In this document: piece after piece, positions 1-10,119 of the stretch
How positions within the stretch are numbered: the stretch's first letter is position 1
Layout: each line of letters starts with the position of its first letter
Assembly: GCA_017463585.1 (NCBI GenBank)
Contig: JAFTOX010000003.1
Location: forward strand, 310,001 to 374,000
Reading direction: 5' to 3'
Source: Rikenellaceae bacterium
Lineage (GTDB): Bacteria > Bacteroidota > Bacteroidia > Bacteroidales > Rikenellaceae
Length of the DNA: 64,000 nucleotides
Notes under the pieces: model-generated
The model's database searches: none
The model's input: the letters and a program-made list of their open reading frames with translations, nothing else
What the model was told of the DNA's origin: nothing
Translations under genes and position numbers: made by a program

Positions 1-1215
1 CGACGAGATCTTACCGCCCGCCAAATCGCGGAACATCAGCGCAGCACGTTTCAGTGCATAGACCGTGCGGTCGGGATCAATACCGCGCTCGAAACGGAAC
101 GACGAATCGGTATTCAGGCCGTGACGCTTAGCTGTCTTGCGCACCCAAACGGGATTGAAATATGCACTCTCGATGAAAATATTGGTCGTCGTATCGCTCA
201 CGCCCGACTCCAAGCCACCAAATACGCCCGCAATACACATCGGACGCTCAGCATTGCAGATCATCAGGTCCTGAGCCGACAACTTGCGCTCAACGCCATC
301 GAGCGTTACGAACGGAGTGCCCTCCTCGCAAGTGCGAACGACGATCTTGCCACCCTCGATCTTATCGGCATCGAAAGCGTGCAGGGGCTGACCCAGCTCG
401 AACAAAATGTAGTTTGTAATATCGACCAGATTATTCTTGGGATTGATACCCACAGCGCGCAACGAATCCTGCAACCACTCGGGCGAGGGAGCGATCTGGC
501 AACCCGTAACCGTTACACCTGCATAGCGAGGTGCAGCCTTCGGATTCTCAACCTCGACCTCGATCTTCAAATCGTGATTATCGACCGAGAACTCATCAAC
601 CGACGGCCAAGTCAGCTCGACCTGCTGACCGTTAGCTGCCAGATATGCTGCCAAGTCGCGCGCTACGCCGATGTGCGACGCTGCGTCGATACGGTTGGGG
701 GTCAGACCGATACCAATCAGATAGTCGTCCTTAACATTGAGATACTCCTTAGCCGGCATACCTACGGGGGCGTCGGCCGGCAACTCCTTGATGCCATCGT
801 GGTCAGCGCCAATGCCCAGCTCATCGTCGGCACACAGCATACCGAACGACTCGACGCCACGAATCTTGCTCTTCTTGATTTTGAATCCCTCGGTTTCGCC
901 CATAGGGTAGAGCACTGCGCCAATGGTTGCACAGAGCACCTTCAAGCCTGCACGCACGTTGGGGGCACCGCAAACGATATTGAGCGGCTCGCCCGCACCG
1001 ACATCGACCGTCGTTACGTGCAGGTGGTCCGAATCGGGGTGATCGACGCAGGTCAGCACCTCGCCGACAACCACACCTGCCAGACCGCCACGAATGGTTT
1101 CGATCTTCTCGAACTCTTCGACTTCGAGACCTATATCTGTCAGAATTTCAGCGATCTTCTCAGCCGAGAGATCGGTTTTCAGATAATTTTTCAGCCAATT
1201 GTATGAGATATTCAT
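1..1215 (-). CDS. pheT: Phenylalanine--tRNA ligase beta subunit (N-terminal part, cut by window edge)
   Basis: Beta chain of the tetrameric phenylalanyl-tRNA synthetase, which charges tRNA-Phe in the cytoplasm together with PheS. Only the first 405 codons lie in the window, about half of the usual ~800. The minus-strand translation begins MNISYNWLKNYLKTDLSAEK. An EMAP/OB-type tRNA-binding domain follows at about residues 40-150 (HPDSDHLHVTTVDVG, CGAPNVRAG), then the B3/B4 editing region (PRYAGVTV, NPKNNLVDITNYILFE, HAFDADKI). The ATG at 1215 is supported by a TAnnTTTG promoter core about 47 bases upstream. A 361-codon open frame on the plus strand over the same bases is a shadow. Family certain; the C-terminal B5 and FDX-ACB domains cannot be checked here. 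Confidence 0.96.
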   Translation of the reverse strand, partial: MNISYNWLKNYLKTDLSAEKIAEILTDIGLEVEEFEKIETIRGGLAGVVVGEVLTCVDHPDSDHLHVTTVDVGAGEPLNIVCGAPNVRAGLKVLCATIGAVLYPMGETEGFKIKKSKIRGVESFGMLCADDELGIGADHDGIKELPADAPVGMPAKEYLNVKDDYLIGIGLTPNRIDAASHIGVARDLAAYLAANGQQVELTWPSVDEFSVDNHDLKIEVEVENPKAAPRYAGVTVTGCQIAPSPEWLQDSLRAVGINPKNNLVDITNYILFELGQPLHAFDADKIEGGKIVVRTCEEGTPFVTLDGVERKLSAQDLMICNAERPMCIAGVFGGLESGVSDTTTNIFIESAYFNPVWVRKTAKRHGLNTDSSFRFERGIDPDRTVYALKRAALMFRDLAGGKISS

Positions 1216-1261
1216 CGCGTATGTAATTGTTTATTTTGTACGAAATATGATTAAAAACGTA

Positions 1262-1269
1262 CAAAGTTA
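1262..1269 (-). promoter_or_regulatory. Promoter -7 element for pheT
   Basis: TAACTTTG on the minus strand fits the Bacteroidetes TAnnTTTG core. It lies 47 bases before the pheT start. No TTG box is seen at the usual 19-20 base spacing. Confidence 0.55.
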
Positions 1270-1281
1270 CAAAAATAAATC

Positions 1282-1300
1282 GGAAAAGCCCACCTTTTCC
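1282..1300 (-). terminator. Weak hairpin downstream of the EamA transporter gene
   Basis: A seven-base-pair stem (GGAAAAG/CTTTTCC) with a five-base loop is followed on the minus strand by GATTTATTTTTG. The position fits the end of the lysA-transporter transcript, but the stem is short. Confidence 0.35.
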
Positions 1301-1333
1301 CGCGATAAATAGCACCCAATAATTGCAATTTTT

Positions 1334-2233
1334 CTACCTCGAACCGAAATAGAGGAAGATCATACCGAGCAGAATCAGCAACAAACCTGCCGCTTTATTC
1401 TTCACATTGCGCTCACGGAAGATCAGCGCACCGCCCAAGAACGACACTACAACCGAGCCACGACGCACCATCGAGATAATTGAGATCATTGCGTCCTCTT
1501 GCGCCACCGAGTAGAAATAGAGGAAATCGGCAATAGTCAGGAAGAACGTAACCAGCAGAATCACCCACGTCCAACGGAATGGGGTGGTCGTCTTGCGGGT
1601 CGGATACCACAGCGCGATAATCACCGCGCCCATAATGATCGCCAGATAGAAATTGCACCACGCCTGCACGAACATCGGCGCGAGTTTCATCATTATGTAC
1701 TTGTCATACAGACCGCTGGCGATGGCCGCCAAAGCCGCGATCAGCAGACACAGAATCCACTTGTTATGCTTGAAATCGATACCCTCCTTTTTGCTCGAAA
1801 AGCTGAGCATAAAGATTGCCGCGATGGCAAGTATCACACCGATCCACTGATAGAGATTCAATCGCTCACCGAAGATCAACATCGCACCAATCAGCACACC
1901 GACGGGGCGAGTGGCGTTGATCGGTCCCACGATCGTAATGGGGAGGTGTTTCATCGCCACATATCCGAACGTCCAAGACGTCAGTACGATACAAGCCTTG
2001 ATGAAGACATATTTGTGAGCCTCCCAGCCCATCGTCGGCACCTCGAACAGCGTGCCCTCGCCAATGCCCCAACCGAACACCGACGAAAGAATCAACGGCA
2101 GAAAAATCAGTGCCGAAAAGAGTGTATTGAAAAACAGAACGGGCAGCACCGCATTATTGAGCAGTGCTCGTTTCTTGCAAATATCGTAACAGCCGTGCAG
2201 CGCAGCCGACGCAAAGGCCAAGATTAACCACAT
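1334..2233 (-). CDS. EamA/DMT-family transporter
   Basis: A 299-residue integral membrane protein with about ten hydrophobic helices in two similar halves, the layout of drug/metabolite superfamily (EamA) transporters. The second half has the typical re-entry pattern (MISIISMVRRGSVVVSFLGG), and the first half contains NATRPVGVLIGAMLIFGE. Members export or import amino acids, nucleosides or sugars; the substrate cannot be read from sequence. The gene starts 33 bases after lysA on the same strand and has no promoter motif in the gap, so it is probably co-transcribed with lysA. That makes lysine, diaminopimelate or a related amino acid a plausible but unproved substrate. ATG at 2233. Confidence 0.88.
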   Translation of the reverse strand: MWLILAFASAALHGCYDICKKRALLNNAVLPVLFFNTLFSALIFLPLILSSVFGWGIGEGTLFEVPTMGWEAHKYVFIKACIVLTSWTFGYVAMKHLPITIVGPINATRPVGVLIGAMLIFGERLNLYQWIGVILAIAAIFMLSFSSKKEGIDFKHNKWILCLLIAALAAIASGLYDKYIMMKLAPMFVQAWCNFYLAIIMGAVIIALWYPTRKTTTPFRWTWVILLVTFFLTIADFLYFYSVAQEDAMISIISMVRRGSVVVSFLGGALIFRERNVKNKAAGLLLILLGMIFLYFGSR

Positions 2234-2266
2234 AGTGTTTAGTAGTTTAGTCAGTCTTATCTAATA

Positions 2267-3424
2267 TTAAAGTTCATCGCTATAAACCGCTTCGGGCAGA
2301 GCGTGTAGATTGTAACACGACGCCATCGAGCGACCATACGCGCCTGCCGATTGGATCGCTACCAAGTCGCCACGTCGCAGCTCGGGCAGCTCCACATCAC
2401 GGGCAAAAATATCAGACGATTCGCACACCGTGCCCGCCACCATACAACTCATCTGCGGAGCGTCGGGCGAGGTGAGATTCACAATGCGGTGGTGCGCACC
2501 GTAAAGTGCAGGACGCATCAACTCGGTCATCGAGGCGTCGATAATGGCCACCTCGCGCTCGGTCGGTGTCGTTTTGCGATAGAGCACGCGCGAGATCAAC
2601 TCGCCACACTGACCCACGATCGAGCGACCAAGCTCGAAATGGATCTGCTTATCGCCCACATCGAGCGTGCGTGCAAACGTTGCAAAATATCTCTCGAAGT
2701 CAGACACCGTAGCGCGATCGGGATCGTCGTAATCGATACCCAAACCGCCACCTACATTGATGTGCTCCAATGCGAAACCTCGCTGTTCGAACCAACGCGA
2801 GAGCTCATTCACTCGACGACACAGATTCTCGAAAACGGTCATATCCAAAATCTGCGAACCGACGTGGAAGTGCAGACCCACAATGCGAATATTGCGCAGC
2901 TGCTCGATCTCGTCGGCTACCTGCTCGATTTCGCGGTACGAGATGCCGAATTTGCTATCGCCGTGTCCCGTCGAGATGTGTCGGTGGGTGCGAGGATCGA
3001 CGTCGGGATTGATACGCAGTGCCACATCGACCGTGCGTCCCATTTCGGCAGCAATCTGATCAATCACCTGCAACTCTTGACGCGACTCGCAGTTGAAAGC
3101 CAAGATGTTCTGCTCGATCGAGTAGCGAATCTCTTCATCGCTCTTACCCACACCCGCATATACCACCTTGCGCGGATCGAAACCCGATTCAATCGCCTTA
3201 CGCACCTCGTTACCGCTCACGCAATCAACGCCCAAGCCGTAGCTGCGGATCACGTCCAGCAGATGGTCATCGAAATTTGCCTTCAATGCGTAGTGGATAT
3301 GATAGCCATAGCGTGCCGACTGCTCGACTGCACATTGCAGCGTGCGGTGCAACAATTCGACATCGTAGAGATAGAAAGGCGTACGATACGCGCTCAGTTT
3401 TTCAACAATCTTTTTGCTAAGCAT
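2267..3424 (-). CDS. lysA: Diaminopimelate decarboxylase
   Basis: PLP-dependent fold type III decarboxylase converting meso-diaminopimelate to L-lysine, the last step of lysine synthesis. The 385 residues match the short Bacteroidetes form. The PLP lysine is K48 in HYALKAN. HFHVGSQ and NVGGGLGIDY bind the cofactor phosphate, and CESSD near the C-terminus supplies the second-subunit active-site Cys. The ATG at 3424 lies just downstream of a well-spaced promoter (3454-3484). First gene of a probable two-gene unit with the EamA transporter. A plus-strand 420-codon frame over it is a shadow. An arginine or ornithine decarboxylase of the same fold is less likely given the length and the CESSD context. 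Confidence 0.94.
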   Translation of the reverse strand: MLSKKIVEKLSAYRTPFYLYDVELLHRTLQCAVEQSARYGYHIHYALKANFDDHLLDVIRSYGLGVDCVSGNEVRKAIESGFDPRKVVYAGVGKSDEEIRYSIEQNILAFNCESRQELQVIDQIAAEMGRTVDVALRINPDVDPRTHRHISTGHGDSKFGISYREIEQVADEIEQLRNIRIVGLHFHVGSQILDMTVFENLCRRVNELSRWFEQRGFALEHINVGGGLGIDYDDPDRATVSDFERYFATFARTLDVGDKQIHFELGRSIVGQCGELISRVLYRKTTPTEREVAIIDASMTELMRPALYGAHHRIVNLTSPDAPQMSCMVAGTVCESSDIFARDVELPELRRGDLVAIQSAGAYGRSMASCYNLHALPEAVYSDEL

Positions 3425-3453
3425 AGTGTGGGTCTAAAACAAAGTTTCGGCGG

Positions 3454-3484
3454 CAAAAGTAGAGTAAATAAACGATACTCGCAA
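3454..3484 (-). promoter_or_regulatory. Promoter for lysA
   Basis: Minus-strand TTGC (3481-3484), then 19 bases, then TACTTTTG (3454-3461). Box identity and spacing both match the Bacteroidetes primary-sigma consensus. Predicted transcription start near 3450. Confidence 0.75.
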
Positions 3485-3525
3485 CTTTTGTCGCCAAAAC
3501 ATTCTTTTCAGTCGTCGGTAGTTTA

Positions 3526-6192
3526 CTACCGAGCGGCCTCTTTGCGCTCAACAACAGCCTGCACCGAGCAGGGGCGACCGTCGTCGGTTATACCCTCGAT
3601 AACCACGTCGTAGTCGGTCGCGCGGTCAGCCGTATAGAATTCGATCGTTGCACGACCCTCGTCATCAAATTGCACTGCCGGCACCCAAGCGACGGTTGTA
3701 CGCAGGTCGGGCTGGTTGGGTACATCATATTTAGGCTGATAGAACTCCACCGCAGGTTTATAGCCGAGAGGTGCGATCGAATTAACCGACGCATTTTTGC
3801 GATACTTACGCAGATGATCGGGTTTGAGCTTATAGAATATCAACGCCTGCGGGAGGTCGTCCGGACCATACAATCCTGCTCGATATGAGGGTACAAGCGA
3901 TACCGAAACTACATCCTCACTCGGAATCTGCAACAACTCTTCTATTGGTGTTTCCAAATCATCGACATAAATTTTCGGAACGACATTCTTGGCAGGTGAC
4001 AGATTCACATCTTCACTTTCGAGAATTTCGGTCATTGTGATTGCTCCTCGCTTTTCGCGTGTTACGAACGTTCCATCGGGCATTGCAAAAACACCGTGTA
4101 GTTTGAGCGCGAGATCCCAAGCTGTAGTGTGTGTCTTTGCAAACTTTGCAACGGGCAGTTCGTGAATTGGAATCACCCCTTTGAACACCGACGATTCGAG
4201 TGGCTTGGCTCTGACCACAATCTCCTCGATATCAATCACTCGCATTCCGCCTTCCTGATAATACTTTTCCTTATTGGTATTCAAATATTCAGAGGGGATA
4301 TACTCCTCAATCCGACCATCTTTCAGACGAGCCAAAATTTGCGCCTTAGGGAAGGGCAGTCGGGGAGTCATCAACTCCACACCAAGCACATTATCCTGAC
4401 CTTTACGATTGAGCGCACTCACCGTAAAAACGGTCGAATCGGGGAAATCCAAACCCTCGATACGGAATTTTCCGTTGCGATCATCGCCCAATTCGAAGTG
4501 TTGGAACAATTTGGTGTAGCTATCGTGCACAACCAACTGCGCCCCCTTAGGCTCGCGGTTAAAAGCGTTAAAAACACGTCCCTCGATTGTCTGCGTCTGC
4601 TCGAAGCCAATGGTCGGCAGAGCCATCGAATCGCGCACCACCTCGCCAATATCAAAACGTCGCCAACCCTGCGTCATCATCAACAGGTCGGTATGCTCGC
4701 GCGCCACGCCAAAATAGTCGGCAGGCGACTCGACAAATCCTCCCAAATCGGAGGTCAATAATAGGCTCGTTACGACATTCTCATAGGAGCCCTCACGACG
4801 CACCATTCGACGGTCAGTTACGGCTGCGGCATAGTCGCCGCTAACGACTTGACCTAAATCGTTTACAACTTTTATATCAAGTGTTACTTTCTGTCGTTTG
4901 CGGGTAACGGGACGGTCTGTTTCGGTCTGCACGACAAACTGCTCCGAGGGGTGGCGGAACAGCAGTCGCTCGCTATAAATCGTCCCCGTCATTCGGTCGT
5001 AAATTGCCACTTGCGAGATGCCCTCCAACAGCACATTTTCGGGAATTGAGAAGCGACCCGTAACATTGACCATATAGACCAGCGCACCGCGCGAATGAAC
5101 CAATGCACCCAGTGTCGAGCGATCGAACTCCGAACTCGAAAGCACCTCGCATTCCCACTTGTCGCCCTCGTGCTCGGCTCGCAGAGCACAGCCATCGCTC
5201 TTGACCGCAGGCATTACATAGTGCAGTTTGCGACCATTGTGCTCCACCTCGGCGTAGTAGATCGTTCCTGCCTTAGGCGCAAACTCAAATACTCCCATAC
5301 CTCGATGCTGTGCCACAAAAGGGCAAACCTCGGCACCCGACGCCTCGCGCACCACGCCCACAACATCTCGACCATAACCGTCGGCACCAATCGCCTTGAA
5401 TGCCACACGTTGCGTCGTACCCGCAATCAAATCGCCACCCTCGGGCATAAAATCGACATAGATAGAATTATTCACATCAGGCAACAGAACGGTCGTCTTG
5501 AAATTGCGGTTGGGTACTTCGAGCAACATATCAATCTCGCCCACAGCGCCCTCGATCGGGGTATATTCGACTCTCACCTGCCCATAACTATCGGTACGTA
5601 GCGTAAAATTGCGATCGCGCTTATCCTCGCGCTTCTCGGTGCACTGCACGCGGTAGCCTGCATACGGACCATCGAAACCATAGAAACGCACCAAAGCCGT
5701 CGCTGTGCTATCTTCGCTCAGCACATAGCTCACCTCGTGCGACACCACATCGTCGATCGAGTTGCCGATCTCGATACGGCGGCGGAAGAAGAAATCCTCA
5801 GACCAGTTGGTTTGCCACTGAGTAAATGCAACCAACGAGTAGCTGCCCGCCTTGATATCCGACGGAAGGTCGATGGCGTTGCTGAAACCTGTCGAGTCGC
5901 GCTTGATTTTGATTCGCTGCACCAGATTGTCGCCCGCATCAATCAGATCGACATAGAGATAGTTGGTCGGGGTCTGTCCCGTATGCGACACAGCATCAAC
6001 AACCCAACCTCGTATCCAAATGCGTTCGCCTGCCGAGTAGTAGGGTTTATCGGTCATCAAATATACCTTCTCTTGCAACGAATTGGCATACATTCGAGCA
6101 AATCCATCGAGTAGACGATCCTGCGGAATCTGTTGTGCAGTCGCAGTGGCGGCTGTTATCAGTGTAATGAGTAAAATAAAAAGACGTTTCAT
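3526..6192 (-). CDS. Secreted MG2-domain / TonB-plug-like protein
   Basis: An 888-residue exported protein with a signal peptide ending near residue 19 (TAATATAQ). The N-terminal third has a macroglobulin-2-like beta domain (EKVYLMTDKPYYSAGERIW, followed by GYVV/YLYVDLI-type strands), as in alpha-2-macroglobulin-like Bacteroidetes proteins. The middle is more beta-sandwich, including a carboxypeptidase-regulatory-like stretch (TIEGRVFNAFNREPKGAQLVV). The C-terminal third resembles the plug domain of TonB receptors (DIEEIVVRAKPLE, IYVDDLETPIEELLQI) but has no following barrel. Probably periplasmic or surface-exposed; exact role unknown. Monocistronic between its own promoter and that of lysA. 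The family is common in Bacteroidetes and uncharacterised as far as I know. Confidence 0.75.
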   Translation of the reverse strand: MKRLFILLITLITAATATAQQIPQDRLLDGFARMYANSLQEKVYLMTDKPYYSAGERIWIRGWVVDAVSHTGQTPTNYLYVDLIDAGDNLVQRIKIKRDSTGFSNAIDLPSDIKAGSYSLVAFTQWQTNWSEDFFFRRRIEIGNSIDDVVSHEVSYVLSEDSTATALVRFYGFDGPYAGYRVQCTEKREDKRDRNFTLRTDSYGQVRVEYTPIEGAVGEIDMLLEVPNRNFKTTVLLPDVNNSIYVDFMPEGGDLIAGTTQRVAFKAIGADGYGRDVVGVVREASGAEVCPFVAQHRGMGVFEFAPKAGTIYYAEVEHNGRKLHYVMPAVKSDGCALRAEHEGDKWECEVLSSSEFDRSTLGALVHSRGALVYMVNVTGRFSIPENVLLEGISQVAIYDRMTGTIYSERLLFRHPSEQFVVQTETDRPVTRKRQKVTLDIKVVNDLGQVVSGDYAAAVTDRRMVRREGSYENVVTSLLLTSDLGGFVESPADYFGVAREHTDLLMMTQGWRRFDIGEVVRDSMALPTIGFEQTQTIEGRVFNAFNREPKGAQLVVHDSYTKLFQHFELGDDRNGKFRIEGLDFPDSTVFTVSALNRKGQDNVLGVELMTPRLPFPKAQILARLKDGRIEEYIPSEYLNTNKEKYYQEGGMRVIDIEEIVVRAKPLESSVFKGVIPIHELPVAKFAKTHTTAWDLALKLHGVFAMPDGTFVTREKRGAITMTEILESEDVNLSPAKNVVPKIYVDDLETPIEELLQIPSEDVVSVSLVPSYRAGLYGPDDLPQALIFYKLKPDHLRKYRKNASVNSIAPLGYKPAVEFYQPKYDVPNQPDLRTTVAWVPAVQFDDEGRATIEFYTADRATDYDVVIEGITDDGRPCSVQAVVERKEAAR

Positions 6193-6212
6193 ATGCTATC
6201 GCTTTGGTTGTA

Positions 6213-6220
6213 CAAAGGTA
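6213..6220 (-). promoter_or_regulatory. Promoter -7 element for the MG2 protein gene
   Basis: TACCTTTG on the minus strand, about 20 bases before the ATG at 6192. No clear -33 box. Confidence 0.5.
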
Positions 6221-6349
6221 GGATTATTTTTCATAAAATCGCCACCGAGCAGGGTCAAACGGCTATATCGCGCCGTCAATCGCCAATTATGAGGATTAAT
6301 CGGCCACGAGATTCTGTCGGTACTTATATAATATATAAATTTTTTTGTG

Positions 6350-6357
6350 TATATTTG
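6350..6357 (+). promoter_or_regulatory. Promoter -7 element for lepA
   Basis: TATATTTG, 26 bases before the lepA ATG at 6384. Because the predicted transcript begins after 6357, the in-frame GTG at 6345 cannot be the start. Confidence 0.55.
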
Positions 6358-6383
6358 CGCGCAAAATTGAAAATACTGTATAT

Positions 6384-8174
6384 ATGAAAAATATCCGCAA
6401 TTTCTGTATTATCGCGCATATCGACCACGGTAAGAGCACGTTGGCTGACCGCTTGCTCGAATATACCAACACGCTCAATCAGCGCGAAATGCAGGCACAA
6501 GTGCTCGACGATATGGATCTCGAACGCGAGAAGGGTATCACCATCAAGAGCCACGCTATCCAAATGGAGTACCACCATACCGACGGCCAAACCTATACGC
6601 TCAATCTGATCGATACCCCGGGACACGTCGATTTCTCGTATGAGGTGTCGCGCGCAATAGCCTCGTGCGAGGGTGCGCTGCTTGTAGTCGATGCAACGCA
6701 GGGTATTCAGGCGCAGACCATCTCGAACCTCTACCTCGCGCTGGGCAACGATCTGGAAATTATCCCTGTGCTGAACAAGATTGATATGGAGTCGGCGATG
6801 GTCGATGAGGTGAAGGATCAGATTGTCGATCTGCTCGGCTGCGATCCCGATTCGATTCTGGCAGCGTCGGGCAAGACGGGTCAGGGTGTCGAAGATGTGC
6901 TGGCGGCAATCGTCGAGCGCATTCCCGCACCGAAGGGCGACCCCGAGGCTCCGTTGCAGGCTCTGATTTTCGACTCGGTTTTCAACTCATTCCGTGGTAT
7001 TATTGCCTACTTCCGAATTTTCAACGGTAAGTTGCGTAAGGGCGACCACGTGAAGTTCTTCAATACGGGTAGCGAGTACGACGCCGACGAGATCGGTGTG
7101 CTCAAACTCAAAATGCACCCCCGCGATGAGATCGGTGCAGGCGACGTGGGCTACATCATTTCGGGTATCAAGACATCGACCGACGTGAAGGTGGGCGATA
7201 CGATTACCCACATTGCCCGCCCCTGCGAGGAGGCTATTGCCGGTTTCGAGGACGTCAAGCCGATGGTCTTTGCGGGTGTCTATCCCGTCGAGGCGGATCA
7301 ATACGAGGACCTGCGTGCATCGCTCGAAAAGTTGCAACTGAACGATGCTTCGCTTACGTTCGAGCCTGAGAGTTCGTTGGCATTGGGATTCGGTTTCCGT
7401 TGCGGTTTCCTCGGACTGTTGCATATGGAGATCATTCAGGAGCGTCTGTACCGCGAGTTCGATATGGACGTGATTACAACCGTACCTAACGTTTCGTATC
7501 GTATCACCACGACCAAAGGCGAGGTGCTCGACGTGCATAACCCCTCGGGTCTGCCCGATATCACCAATATCGCCAAGATCGAGGAGCCTTATATCAACGC
7601 TCAGATCATCACCAAGACCGATTTCTTGGGTAACGTGATCAAGCTCTGTATTGACAAGCGCGGCGTGTTGAAAAATCAGACCTTCATCACGCAGGATCGC
7701 GTTGAGGTCAATTTCGAGATGCCGCTGTCGGAGATCGTCTTCGATTTCTACGACAAGTTGAAGAGTATTTCGAAGGGCTACGCCTCGTTCGACTACCACC
7801 GCACAGGCTACAAGGATAGTAAGCTGGCTAAGCTCGATATCCTGCTCAATGGCGAGCCGGTCGATGCGCTCTCGTCGCTGATCTATCAGGCTCACGCCTA
7901 CGATTTCGGTCGCAAGATGTGCGAGAAATTGAAGGAGTTGATCCCGCGTCAGCAGTTCGATATCGCAATTCAGGCGGCTATCGGTGCCAAGATTATCGCC
8001 CGCGAAACGGTCAAAGCGGTTCGTAAGGACGTAACGGCTAAGTGCTACGGTGGCGATATCTCGCGTAAGCGCAAGCTGCTCGAAAAGCAGAAGAAGGGTA
8101 AGAAGCGTATGCGCCAGATCGGCAATGTCGAGGTGCCGCAATCGGCATTCTTGGCTGTTTTGAAGATGGACTAA
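6384..8174 (+). CDS. lepA: Elongation factor 4 (LepA)
   Basis: Ribosome-dependent GTPase of the EF-G family that acts on stalled or mis-translocated ribosomes. The 596 residues equal the family norm. G1 is AHIDHGKST (residues 11-19), the G2 region is [12 protein letters not shown]3 is DTPGHVDF and G4 is NKID. The LepA-specific C-terminus is present ([29 protein letters not shown]). The ATG at 6384 begins the conserved MKNIRNF; a longer frame opening at a GTG at 6345 overlaps the promoter and was rejected. Only 24 bases separate it from the acyl-CoA ligase gene, suggesting a lepA-ligase-thrA operon. Confidence 0.97.
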   Translation: MKNIRNFCIIAHIDHGKSTLADRLLEYTNTLNQREMQAQVLDDMDLEREKGITIKSHAIQMEYHHTDGQTYTLNLIDTPGHVDFSYEVSRAIASCEGALLVVDATQGIQAQTISNLYLALGNDLEIIPVLNKIDMESAMVDEVKDQIVDLLGCDPDSILAASGKTGQGVEDVLAAIVERIPAPKGDPEAPLQALIFDSVFNSFRGIIAYFRIFNGKLRKGDHVKFFNTGSEYDADEIGVLKLKMHPRDEIGAGDVGYIISGIKTSTDVKVGDTITHIARPCEEAIAGFEDVKPMVFAGVYPVEADQYEDLRASLEKLQLNDASLTFEPESSLALGFGFRCGFLGLLHMEIIQERLYREFDMDVITTVPNVSYRITTTKGEVLDVHNPSGLPDITNIAKIEEPYINAQIITKTDFLGNVIKLCIDKRGVLKNQTFITQDRVEVNFEMPLSEIVFDFYDKLKSISKGYASFDYHRTGYKDSKLAKLDILLNGEPVDALSSLIYQAHAYDFGRKMCEKLKELIPRQQFDIAIQAAIGAKIIARETVKAVRKDVTAKCYGGDISRKRKLLEKQKKGKKRMRQIGNVEVPQSAFLAVLKMD

Positions 8175-8198
8175 TAATCACTAACAAAAACTGAAAAT

Positions 8199-10109
8199 AT
8201 GAAAAAGACCATTATCGACCTTTTTGAGTCATCGGTGGCCAAGTATGGCGAGAAGACATTCCTGCTCGAAAAGACAACGGGTGAATTTGAGCCTACAACC
8301 TATAACCAAACCCGCGACGCAGCGTTGGCAATCGGTGCCGGCTTGACTGCAACGGGCATTGAGCGCGGTGATCGCGTGTCGATCCTTTCGGAGGGTTGCA
8401 ATGCGTGGATTATGTCGGAGCTGGGTCTGCTCTATGCAGGCGCAATCAGCGTGCCTCTCTCGATCAAGTTGGAGGAGGACAACGACCTGCTGTTCCGTTT
8501 GGAGCACGCCGACGTGAAGTCGATCTTCGTTTCGAAATATCAGCTTCCCAAGATTCGTCGTATCCGCGAGCGTCTGCCCAAGTTGCAGCAGGTGATCGTA
8601 TTCCACGAAATCGACGATTTGCAGGAGGGCGAAATCACCCTCTCGACACTGAAAGCCGAGGGTGAGAAGTATCTCTCGGAGAACCGCGAGAAGTTCCTCG
8701 AAATCGGTCGCGCAATCCAGAACGACGACTATGCAACCATCACCTACACATCGGGTACAACAGCAGACCCGAAGGGCGTAATTCTGACTCATCGCAACTA
8801 TACGGCAAATGTCGAGCAGTCGCTCACACGTATTCAGATCCCTTCGTCGTATCGTACGCTGATCATTCTGCCGTTGGATCACTGCTTTGCTCACGTCGTA
8901 GGTTTCTACATTATGATCGCTTGCGGTGCAACGGTAGCTACTACGCAGGTTGGTCGTACGCCGATGGAGACACTGCGCAACGTCCCCACAAATATCCGCG
9001 AGGTGAAACCTCACTTCCTGCTGTCGGTACCTGCGCTGGCTAAGAATTTCCGCAAGAGCATCGAGACCTCGATCCGCGCTAAGGGAGCAACGACCGAGAA
9101 GTTGTTTAACTTTGCTCTGCGCACAGCGTACGAATATAACCAAGACGGCTTCCATAAGGGTCGCGGCTGGCGTTTTGTTTTGCGTCCCGTGGTGGCTCTG
9201 TTCGATAAGATTCTCTTCTCGAAGGTGCGTGAGGCGTTCGGTGGCGAGTTGAAATTCTTTGTTGGCGGTGGCGCACTGCTCGACTCGGAGTTGCAGCGTT
9301 TCTTCTACGCTATTGGTATCCCGATGATGCAGGGCTACGGTCTGTCGGAGGCTACTCCCGTAATCTCGACCAACGTCCCGATGAAAAAGCAGCACCGTTT
9401 CGGTTCGTCGGGTAAGCTCGTTCAGCCGCTCGATATCCGCATTCTGGACGATGAAGGTCGTGAGCAGCCCAATGGCACCAAGGGCGAGATCGTTATCCGT
9501 GGCGAGAATGTAATGGCTGGCTACTGGAAGAATCCGGCAGCAACGGCCGATACGGTTCGTGATGGTTGGCTCTATACGGGCGATATGGGTTATATGACTG
9601 ACGATGATTTCCTCTACGTGCTGGGTCGATTCAAGAGCCTGCTGATTGCAAGCGATGGCGAGAAGTATAGCCCCGAAGGTATGGAGGAGGCGATTGTCGA
9701 TAAATCGCCCTACATCGACCAGATTATCATCTACAACAACCAAAGTCCTTTCACCGGTGCGATCGTAGTGCCCAATGCCGAGGCTTTGAAGCGCTACATC
9801 AAGGAGAACAATATCGCTGATGCCGACAAGGCTGCCGAGGCTGCTCGCGTGATCGAGGCCGAGATTAACAAGTATCACAAGGGTGGTGAGTTCGAAACCG
9901 AGTTCCCGCACCGTTGGTTGCCCGCTGGTCTGGCTATTGTTGATGAGGCGTTCACCGAGCAGAATGGCTTGGTTAATAGCACGATGAAGGTTGTTCGCGG
10001 CAAGGTCGAGACACACTTCGCCGACCGTTTGGACTACCTCTATACGCCCGAAGGCAAGAGCGTTCAGAATGAGCGTAACTTGGCTTCGTTGGCTAAATTG
10101 TTGAAATAA
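8199..10109 (+). CDS. Long-chain acyl-CoA ligase (AMP-forming)
   Basis: A 636-residue ANL-superfamily enzyme that activates a fatty acid with ATP to the acyl-adenylate and then the CoA thioester, probably at the membrane face. The AMP-binding P-loop is YTSGTTADPKGV (183-194); downstream are GYGLSEATPV and the hinge-region LYTGDMGY. The usual GENISSxEIE box reads GEKYSPEGMEE, typical of the long-chain (FAA1/FadD15-like) branch. It lies between lepA and thrA with gaps of 24 and 10 bases, so it is probably co-transcribed; no metabolic link to either neighbour is obvious. The 677-codon antisense frame over this gene is a shadow. Substrate chain length is not determinable. Confidence 0.92.
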   Translation: MKKTIIDLFESSVAKYGEKTFLLEKTTGEFEPTTYNQTRDAALAIGAGLTATGIERGDRVSILSEGCNAWIMSELGLLYAGAISVPLSIKLEEDNDLLFRLEHADVKSIFVSKYQLPKIRRIRERLPKLQQVIVFHEIDDLQEGEITLSTLKAEGEKYLSENREKFLEIGRAIQNDDYATITYTSGTTADPKGVILTHRNYTANVEQSLTRIQIPSSYRTLIILPLDHCFAHVVGFYIMIACGATVATTQVGRTPMETLRNVPTNIREVKPHFLLSVPALAKNFRKSIETSIRAKGATTEKLFNFALRTAYEYNQDGFHKGRGWRFVLRPVVALFDKILFSKVREAFGGELKFFVGGGALLDSELQRFFYAIGIPMMQGYGLSEATPVISTNVPMKKQHRFGSSGKLVQPLDIRILDDEGREQPNGTKGEIVIRGENVMAGYWKNPAATADTVRDGWLYTGDMGYMTDDDFLYVLGRFKSLLIASDGEKYSPEGMEEAIVDKSPYIDQIIIYNNQSPFTGAIVVPNAEALKRYIKENNIADADKAAEAARVIEAEINKYHKGGEFETEFPHRWLPAGLAIVDEAFTEQNGLVNSTMKVVRGKVETHFADRLDYLYTPEGKSVQNERNLASLAKLLK

Positions 10110-10119
10110 AGTATTACGA

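Noticed and set aside
121..1206. 361-codon plus-strand frame at the left edge
   Set aside because: Reverse shadow of pheT, whose minus-strand translation is unmistakable.
3516..3531. Dyad CGGTAGT/ACTACCG over the stop codon of the MG2 protein gene
   Set aside because: The loop is too small for a stable hairpin as drawn and no T run follows; not called a terminator.
2351..3613. 420-codon plus-strand frame over lysA
   Set aside because: Shadow frame; lysA motifs are on the minus strand and the promoter matches lysA.
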